A program made the translations under genes and the position numbers. From an uncultured Dialister sp. (GTDB taxonomy: Bacteria; Bacillota; Negativicutes; Veillonellales; Dialisteraceae), in NCBI RefSeq assembly GCF_900765565.1, contig NZ_CAAFRZ010000232.1, positions 1 to 8,438 of the forward strand: a DNA stretch of 8,438 nt, in the 5' to 3' direction. The notes beneath the pieces were generated by a model. The model worked only from the letters and a program-made list of their open reading frames with translations, was not told the origin of the DNA and searched no databases. This document shows, piece after piece, positions 3,992 through 8,438 of this stretch; within the stretch, counting starts at the first letter, position 1; each line of letters starts with the position of its first letter.

Positions 3992-6427
3992 ATGGAAAGA
4001 ACCTACAGAATCGCTACGGCTCACAATCGCAGACAGAAGGTCTGGATGAATGAAGAGGTTTCCTGGCAGGAACTCACGGCCCATATGGCAAGGCCCATCG
4101 TCACTGCGGAAACCATGGCGGAGTACCGGGCCATGTCCCGAGCGCAGCAGTCGGACATCAAGGATGTGGGCGGTTTTGTGGGTGGTGCCCTGAAGGATGG
4201 ACGGAGGAATAAGGCCAGCGTCATCTGCCGCTCCCTCATCACCCTGGACATGGATCACGGTCATCCGGGTATTGTGGAAAAACTGAAAAAGAGCTTTCCC
4301 TATACCTGTTTTCTGTATTCCACTCATAAGAGCACTTCCGAAAAGCCGAGGCTGCGGCTGGTGATTCCCCTTCTGCGGGATGTGACGGCTGCCGAGTATG
4401 GCGCCGTTTCCCGTAAAATGGCGAGCCATCTGGGCATGGAGCTCTTCGACGATACCACCTACGAACCGGAGCGGCTCATGTATTGGGGCTCCGTCTCCAA
4501 GGACGGAGTCTACGTGGCGGAGGAAATCCGGGCTGAACTGCTGGATCCGGACAAGGTGCTGGCGGAGTATGAGGACTGGACCGACATGTCTTCCTGGCCC
4601 GTATCCAATGGTCAGAAATTCTCAGGAAAGGAGGAAGTTTCGAAAGCCCAGGACCCTTACAGGAAATCCGGATTTCTGGGAGCCTTCTGCCGGGCGTATC
4701 CCATGGAGAAGGCGATAAACACCTTCATGGCAGATGTCTATGCCCCTTCAGCGCAGCCGGGGCGGTTTGACTACATTCCGGCTGATTCCCCGGCGGGGGT
4801 GGTGGTGTATGAGAGAAAATTTATGTATTCCTATCACGCCACGGATCCTCTCTGCGGACGGCTCCTCAATGCCTTCGACATGGTGCGGCTCCACAAATTC
4901 GGCCATCTGGACAGGGACCTGGCGGAGGGGTTTACCGGGAAGGCGCCCTCCTACAAGGCCATGATTGAGTTCATCCGTGATAATGAATGGGTACGGCAGG
5001 AGCTGCTGGAAGGAAAAGCGGCAGAAGCGAAGGCGGATTTCTCGTCCATACCTGCCATGAAAGGAGATGGTAAGGGCAATACAAAACCCAGTGTTAATTC
5101 CCAGAGTCATTCCACAAAGAAAGGAGAATTATCAAAGCGGCTGAAATTCAGGTCCGACGGCACATTGGACAATTGTCTCACCAATTTTCTCACCATCCTG
5201 GAGCTGGACGACCGGCTCTCCGCCATCCACTACAACCTGCTCAAGGATTCCGTGGACGTCCGGGGAAAGCTTCCCTGGAAGCGGGTGAAGCAGGGATGGA
5301 GTGATGCGGATATGTCCCAGCTCAATGCGTATATTTCCAAACATTACGATATCTATGGGCCGTTGAAGTCCAAGGACGCCCTGATTTCCGTGGCCAGCGA
5401 GAGGCAGTTCCATCCCATCCGGGAGTACTTTGCCTCCCTGCCGCCATGGGACGGTGTGAAGCGATTGGAAACGCTCCTCGTAGAATACCTTGGCGCCGAC
5501 GACAATGCCTATACCCGTGCTGTGACCAGAAAGACCCTGGCTGCGGCAGTGGCCCGCATCTATCGGCCCGGCACAAAATTTGACTCCGTCCTCATCTTGA
5601 ATGGTCCCCAGGGCATCGGCAAATCTACGCTGTTTGAAAAACTGGGGAAAGAATGGTTCTCCGACAGCCTGACCCTGACCGATATGCGGGATAAAGCGGC
5701 GGCGGAAAAGCTGCAGGGCTATTTTCTGCTGGAATTGGGGGAATTGGCGGGTATGAAAAAGGCGGACATCGAGACGGTGAAATCTTTCCTGTCCCGTACT
5801 GATGATAAGTACCGTGCCAGCTATGGCATCAACGTGGAGAGCCATCCCAGGCAGTGCGTCATCGTAGGCACCACGAATGCGGAAAACGGCTTTCTTCGTG
5901 ACGTCACGGGAAACCGCCGCTTTTGGCCTGTACCGGTGACGGGGGCGTCTCCTAAGAAGCCCTGGGACATTACAGAAGAGGATATTTCCCAAATCTGGGC
6001 GGAGACATTATGCCTGTATAAAAATAAGGAACCCCTTTATTTAGAGAGGGAACTTTTGGCAATGGCTGCGGAAATGCAGAAGAATGCTATGGAATCCGAT
6101 GACAGGGAAAGCCTTGTCCGTCAGTATCTGGAGATGAAAATCCCGGCGGACTGGGAAACCATGGATCTTACCGCACGGCGGCTGTTCCTTTCCGGTGATG
6201 CTTTGGCCAGTGGCAGGCAGGGGACAGTCCGCCGCCATAGGGTCAGCAATCTGGAAGTCTATGCGGAATGCTTTGGAAAGGATCCTTCCCAGATCCGGAA
6301 ACAGGACTCCTATGACATCATGGCTATCATGAGCCGCATTCCGGGATGGGAAAAAACAGGCACCCGTGTCAGCACTATTTATGGCCGCCAGCGTGTCTAT
6401 TCCAGAGTGGACAAGCAGGAGGCGTAG
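3992..6427 (+). CDS. PrimPol (AEP)-VapE/VirE-type replicative primase-helicase
   Basis: An 811-residue replication protein of the kind found in phages and phage satellites. The N-terminal part resembles an archaeo-eukaryotic primase: LDMD at residues 85-88 fits the metal-binding DxD motif, STH at 110-112 fits the second (sxH) motif, and FDDTTYEPERLMY (152-164) follows. The C-terminal half is a VapE/VirE ATPase (PF05272-like): Walker A GPQGIGKST at 538-546, Walker B-like LLELGEL at 579-585, sensor VGTTN at 625-629, and the GNRRFWP hallmark at 640-646. It would prime and unwind its own replicon. The start is ATG 3992 with AAAGGAAG upstream; the frame is open back to a TTG at 3905, but that start has no ribosome binding site. 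The gene ends within the first of many CTTGTCC repeats, a probable origin. Its GC content is well above the preceding gene. Identification of the ATPase half is secure; the primase motifs are by eye. Confidence 0.92.
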   Translation: MERTYRIATAHNRRQKVWMNEEVSWQELTAHMARPIVTAETMAEYRAMSRAQQSDIKDVGGFVGGALKDGRRNKASVICRSLITLDMDHGHPGIVEKLKKSFPYTCFLYSTHKSTSEKPRLRLVIPLLRDVTAAEYGAVSRKMASHLGMELFDDTTYEPERLMYWGSVSKDGVYVAEEIRAELLDPDKVLAEYEDWTDMSSWPVSNGQKFSGKEEVSKAQDPYRKSGFLGAFCRAYPMEKAINTFMADVYAPSAQPGRFDYIPADSPAGVVVYERKFMYSYHATDPLCGRLLNAFDMVRLHKFGHLDRDLAEGFTGKAPSYKAMIEFIRDNEWVRQELLEGKAAEAKADFSSIPAMKGDGKGNTKPSVNSQSHSTKKGELSKRLKFRSDGTLDNCLTNFLTILELDDRLSAIHYNLLKDSVDVRGKLPWKRVKQGWSDADMSQLNAYISKHYDIYGPLKSKDALISVASERQFHPIREYFASLPPWDGVKRLETLLVEYLGADDNAYTRAVTRKTLAAAVARIYRPGTKFDSVLILNGPQGIGKSTLFEKLGKEWFSDSLTLTDMRDKAAAEKLQGYFLLELGELAGMKKADIETVKSFLSRTDDKYRASYGINVESHPRQCVIVGTTNAENGFLRDVTGNRRFWPVPVTGASPKKPWDITEEDISQIWAETLCLYKNKEPLYLERELLAMAAEMQKNAMESDDRESLVRQYLEMKIPADWETMDLTARRLFLSGDALASGRQGTVRRHRVSNLEVYAECFGKDPSQIRKQDSYDIMAIMSRIPGWEKTGTRVSTIYGRQRVYSRVDKQEA

Positions 6428-6681
6428 CTTGTCCATCTTGTCCACCTTGTCCCAAAAATCACGTGCTGTTATTGACACTATTCGATGATGTTGTCCACCT
6501 TGTCCGGCTTGTGCCAAATGCTTGTCCAACACGAAAAATTAGACAGTGTGGGAGAAAGGCAGGTTTTGGACAAGAGGGACAAGAAAATACCTATAGAGAT
6601 GTTAGGGGTAAAAACAGGGTAGAAAGGGGGTCTGTGTACACGTATATACGCGCGCGAGGGTTGTGCCATTAGCTTGTCCAC
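6407..6681. repeat. 9-bp CTTGTCCAN repeat array, candidate replication origin (iterons)
   Basis: At least eleven copies of a 9-mer CTTGTCCAC or close variants occur in 275 bp. Forward copies start at 6428, 6437, 6446 (three in exact tandem), 6490, 6499, 6508 (three in tandem, the last CTTGTGCCA), 6521 and 6673. Reverse copies are at 6407-6415 (inside the end of the replication gene), 6566-6574 and 6575-6583. A degenerate copy is at 6660-6668. The copy at 6674-6682 (TTGTCCACA) is one base from a DnaA box (TTATCCACA). A repeat array right behind a primase-helicase gene is what an origin bound by that protein, or by DnaA, would look like. No CDS with support lies here. Confidence 0.72.
6633..6656. 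other. 24-nt alternating purine-pyrimidine tract
   Basis: Every step from 6633 to 6656 alternates pyrimidine and purine, made of three overlapping palindromes: GTGTACAC (6634-6641), CGTATATACG (6641-6650) and CGCGCGCG (6649-6656). Such tracts are prone to Z-DNA or cruciform extrusion under negative supercoiling. It lies inside the iteron region, so it may help open the origin, which is inference. Confidence 0.6.
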
Positions 6682-6712
6682 ATGAATTGGATTATTTTTG
6701 AAAGGAGGCTTT

Positions 6713-7192
6713 ATGGAGCAAGTAGAAAAACTGTTAGACCTTTTCCCGTTAAAAGTAACTAGTACCATGATTCTTCTGTTCTTCATGGATGTAAGGACTG
6801 TCCTGTTTCTGGCTTTTGCCATCCTGGTGATTCTGGACTGCTTCACCCGGTGGACGGCTATCAGTTTCCGAAACATCGAGAGGATCAGCTTCGAAAAACC
6901 GACTCTGCTGCAGTCGCTCCTTGGTATCCCGCAGGCGAGAAGGGACGGTAAGATTCGGAGCGGCGCCATGCGGCAGGGAATGGATAAAATCCTCATCTAC
7001 CTTCTCTGCACCATGGCAGCATCGTCATGTGACCTGATCTTCGAACTGCTGCACACCCCGGCATGGATGACCAGCTTCGTGGTGGGGTACATGAGCGTTA
7101 CTGAAATCTTATCGATTATCGAAAATCTGTCTGATGCGGGCTGCAGCTCGCTGACCAGACTGGCTGAAAAAATAAAGGAGAAAATCTATTGA
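6713..7192 (+). CDS. Phage holin (holin-4/toxin-secretion type)
   Basis: A 159-residue membrane protein that would form lesions in the inner membrane and let the endolysin reach the cell wall. Hydrophobic segments lie at about residues 16-45 (probably a short hairpin or one long segment), 92-113 and 118-136. LDCFTRW (41-47) takes the place of the LDxxTG motif of the family, and VTEILSIIENLSDAG (129-143) is the hallmark C-terminal segment of phage_holin_4 (PF05105/TIGR01593). A basic tail LAEKIKEKIY ends the protein. The start is ATG 6713 with AAAGGAGG at 6701-6708; a TTG at 6698 lies before that site and is rejected. Its stop overlaps the TTG start of the lysozyme gene (TTGA), so the two are translationally coupled. 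The family also includes non-phage secretion holins such as TcdE of C. difficile. Confidence 0.88.
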   Translation: MEQVEKLLDLFPLKVTSTMILLFFMDVRTVLFLAFAILVILDCFTRWTAISFRNIERISFEKPTLLQSLLGIPQARRDGKIRSGAMRQGMDKILIYLLCTMAASSCDLIFELLHTPAWMTSFVVGYMSVTEILSIIENLSDAGCSSLTRLAEKIKEKIY

Positions 7193-7779
7193 AACTTGGA
7201 ATCGACGTATCTGAACATAATGGAGTCAATTACTGGAGCAAAATTGCAGAAGCAGGCGTAAAATTCGCCATTATCCGCGCAGGATGGGGAGAAGGGCGGC
7301 TGGATGGAGAGTTCTATGTGAACGTAAACGGTGCCCTGGCGGCGGGACTGGAAATCGGGGTGTACTGGTTCTGCTATGCCCTGGACATGGAAGGGCTGAA
7401 ACGGGAAATGGATTTCCTCCTGGCTCTCCTCAAGGATTGCGGCCTCACACCGGACAAGGTACCCATGGGGGTGTTTCTGGATGTGGAGGATGACTCCTAT
7501 CGCCCCTTCCGCCACTGGCCGGGGCCCAAGGTGGTGAACGAAATGTGCCACGCTTTCTGTGACGGCGTATCAGCGGCAGGCTACCAAGCGGGGATCTACT
7601 CCAGCGCCAGCTGGTTTGGCAGGGACAGCTACATCCAGGGCTATGAATTCCGGAAGCACACCCTGTGGGTGGCAGAGTGGAACCCCACCTGCAGCGTAGA
7701 GGAAGCCAACATCTGGCAGTTTACGGACCACCTGCTGGTCAATGGCAAAGTGTATGACGGGAACTACGTCATGGGGTAA
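7189..7779 (+). CDS. GH25 lysozyme (endolysin, N-acetylmuramidase)
   Basis: A 196-residue GH25 (PF01183) muramidase that cleaves the MurNAc-GlcNAc bond of peptidoglycan. It consists of the catalytic barrel only, with no wall-binding or signal domain, so export depends on the holin next door. Motifs: GIDVSEHNG at residues 4-12 (D6); FLDVED at 96-101, whose D98 and E100 correspond to the catalytic DxE; WQFTD in the late barrel; and YDGN with D190 near the C terminus. The start is TTG 7189, overlapping the holin stop, with AAAGGAG at 7174-7180. The position directly behind a holin and before a spanin-like gene supports an endolysin role. Absence of a repeat-type wall-binding domain is usual for enzymes acting on the thin wall of diderm hosts. 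Confidence 0.93.
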   Translation: MKLGIDVSEHNGVNYWSKIAEAGVKFAIIRAGWGEGRLDGEFYVNVNGALAAGLEIGVYWFCYALDMEGLKREMDFLLALLKDCGLTPDKVPMGVFLDVEDDSYRPFRHWPGPKVVNEMCHAFCDGVSAAGYQAGIYSSASWFGRDSYIQGYEFRKHTLWVAEWNPTCSVEEANIWQFTDHLLVNGKVYDGNYVMG

Positions 7780-7781
7780 CT

Positions 7782-8120
7782 ATGGGAGACTTGTATGAAA
7801 CATACGGGAAAAGCGCTGTGCGTTATGGTACTGCTTTCCTTCTTGGCCTTGCCGCCGGCCTGTGCCTCGCCACCTGCCTCGTCCTCCAGAACCTACCGGA
7901 TCACGGAAGAGGAACTGATGGCGTTGGAGAAATCATTGACCGCTGCGTCGAAGGAGAACGAAGAACAGAGACAGGAATCGGAGAAGCTCAAGGTACAGCT
8001 GGAAGCCTTAGAGCTTCAGTCGAAAGAGAGGGAGGCTGGCTTGAGGAAGCTGAGAGAATCCTGGAACGAGTGCGAACGCGAGAATCGCCGAGAGATTCGC
8101 CGCCTGAAGAGGGAACGTAA
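7782..8120 (+). CDS. Out-of-frame overlapping ORF with N-terminal membrane segment (possible i-spanin)
   Basis: This 112-codon frame starts 2 bp after the lysozyme stop and overlaps almost all of the ORF at 7795-8178 in another frame. Residues about 15-36 (GTAFLLGLAAGLCLATCLVL core) are a good transmembrane segment, followed by a charged, helix-prone region and the tail PRDSPPEEGT. That is the plan of an inner-membrane spanin (Rz-like), and Rz/Rz1 gene pairs are famously nested. Against it, the ribosome binding site is poor (only ATGGGG upstream), and the hydrophobic stretch could simply be a shifted reading of the partner's signal peptide. The GGAG inside its own first codons serves the partner. 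It may be real through coupling to the lysozyme gene; I consider it undecided. Confidence 0.35.
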   Translation: MGDLYETYGKSAVRYGTAFLLGLAAGLCLATCLVLQNLPDHGRGTDGVGEIIDRCVEGERRTETGIGEAQGTAGSLRASVEREGGWLEEAERILERVRTRESPRDSPPEEGT

Positions 8121-8178
8121 TGTCACCATGGGAGTGGCTGCCCTCTTACTCACATGGCTGGCGGCGAAGAAGATCTAG
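7795..8178 (+). CDS. Spanin-like lysis protein (possible unimolecular spanin)
   Basis: A 127-residue protein with an N-terminal signal sequence (LCVMVLLSFLALPPACAS), a long charged coiled-coil-like region (about 36-108) and a short hydrophobic C terminus (VTMGVAALLLTWLAAKKI, 110-127). If C23 in LPPAC is lipidated, the protein would be anchored in the outer membrane at one end and the inner membrane at the other, the architecture of a unimolecular spanin such as phage T1 gp11 (131 aa), which fuses the two membranes in the last lysis step. The box is not ideal (P at -3 and -2), and ACA at 22-24 could instead be a signal peptidase I site, giving a protein tethered only by its C terminus. Start ATG 7795 with GGGAG 6 nt upstream. 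It is third in the holin-lysozyme-spanin order. Its stop codon is formed inside a CTAGGT repeat. Confidence 0.65.
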   Translation: MKHTGKALCVMVLLSFLALPPACASPPASSSRTYRITEEELMALEKSLTAASKENEEQRQESEKLKVQLEALELQSKEREAGLRKLRESWNECERENRREIRRLKRERNVTMGVAALLLTWLAAKKI

Positions 8179-8283
8179 GTCTAGGTCTAGATCTAGGCGA
8201 ATAGCGGCTCCGCCGCGGGTGTCGTATGGCTAAGTGCTGTGCGAACGTATGGGGCCTTGAGCCTTCAGCCTTGAGCCTTGAGC
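8173..8283 (-). repeat. Right composite repeat, inverted copy of the left one
   Basis: Read on the minus strand from 8283: 7-mers CTCAAGG/CTGAAGG (four units at 8255-8282), then CCCCATACGTTCGCACAGCA (8237-8256), TAGCCATACG, a GCGGC-GGA-GCCGC hairpin (8204-8216), and CTAGAT/CTAGAC hexamers (8173-8197). The module order is the same as at 61-178 on the plus strand. The hexamers here read CTAGAY rather than CTCGAY. The block starts inside the last codons of the preceding gene, so the repeat supplies its stop codon. Confidence 0.72.
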
Positions 8284-8438
8284 GAATCCGCCAGCGGCTG
8301 ACGCCGCAAAGGTGGCGGCGCGCAAATTGGAAAGCGCCGCCTAACTGATACACGCCAGCGGCTCCGCCGCAGAAACACCCACCAACCCTCCCTCTTTAGA
8401 GGGAGGGGGGACCGCGTCAGCGGTGGGTGGGTGGCCGC
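8284..8438. repeat. Palindrome-rich right end, including a nested hairpin
   Basis: No gene is supported here. GCGGC-TCC-GCCGC at 8358-8370 is the same hairpin as at 8204-8216. A perfect 10-bp inverted repeat follows at 8386-8395/8398-8407 (CCCTCCCTCT/AGAGGGAGGG), nested in an outer pair CACCCACC (8377-8384) with GGTGGGTG (8422-8429). Without a T-run it is not a typical intrinsic terminator, but it could stop or stabilise a transcript from the lysis cassette. Confidence 0.55.

Noticed and set aside
5132..5992. Minus-strand 286-codon open frame
   Set aside because: It is a shadow of the VapE-coding strand; the plus strand carries clear Walker A, sensor and family motifs in this interval.
6346..6672. 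Plus-strand frame overlapping the end of the replication gene and the iterons
   Set aside because: Its cysteine/proline runs are only the CTTGTCCAC repeats translated; no ribosome binding site.

Overview
The window looks like an accessory or prophage-type region from a low-to-mid-GC member of the Bacillota, most likely the outer-membrane-bearing class Negativicutes. Three things point there: a DUF2922/DUF1659 pair next to a sigma-like gene (a Bacillota arrangement), Shine-Dalgarno-led genes with TTG starts, and a spanin-like lysis protein, which only makes sense in a diderm host. I cannot name the genus from the sequence. No tRNA, rRNA, CRISPR array, integrase, transposase or phage structural gene is visible.

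Layout. (1) Positions 1-235 hold modular repeats: 7-bp tandem repeats, small GC-rich triloop palindromes and CTCGAY hexamers. An inverted, diverged copy of the same composite lies at 8173-8283. (2) Positions 236-560 hold a promoter-like 48-bp element followed by a candidate structured non-coding RNA of about 220-290 nt. (3) A small four-helix-bundle (S23/IVS-type) gene at 902-1264 is bracketed by hexamer repeat blocks. (4) A sigma-factor-like gene (1573-2142) is followed at its stop codon by a second copy of the 48-bp element (41/48 identical to the first). That copy leads into DUF2922 (2255-2461) and DUF1659 (2543-2770), closed by a strong terminator. (5) An AT-rich stretch carries a near-consensus sigma-A promoter, a folded leader with two intrinsic terminators, and a TTG-started HTH gene (3238-3813). 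(6) A large PrimPol/VapE-type replication protein (3992-6427) is followed by at least eleven 9-bp CTTGTCCAN repeats in both orientations and a 24-nt alternating purine-pyrimidine tract, which together look like a replication origin. (7) A lysis cassette follows: holin (6713-7192), GH25 lysozyme (7189-7779) and a spanin-like protein (7795-8178) with an out-of-frame overlapping ORF (7782-8120). (8) The right end (8179-8438) holds only repeats and palindromes.

How it may work together. The sigma-like protein probably transcribes from the two near-identical promoter elements, one firing a structured RNA and the other the DUF2922-DUF1659 pair. That would make a compact sigma/ncRNA/small-protein circuit, and it is the most interesting candidate for an undescribed system here. 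Separately, a replication protein with an iteron-rich origin sits directly against a complete lysis cassette with no capsid or tail genes between. This suggests a phage satellite, a decayed prophage or a domesticated replication-and-release element. The composite inverted repeats at both ends may mark its limits, although the same repeat family also occurs inside it. All folding and repeat matching was done by eye.
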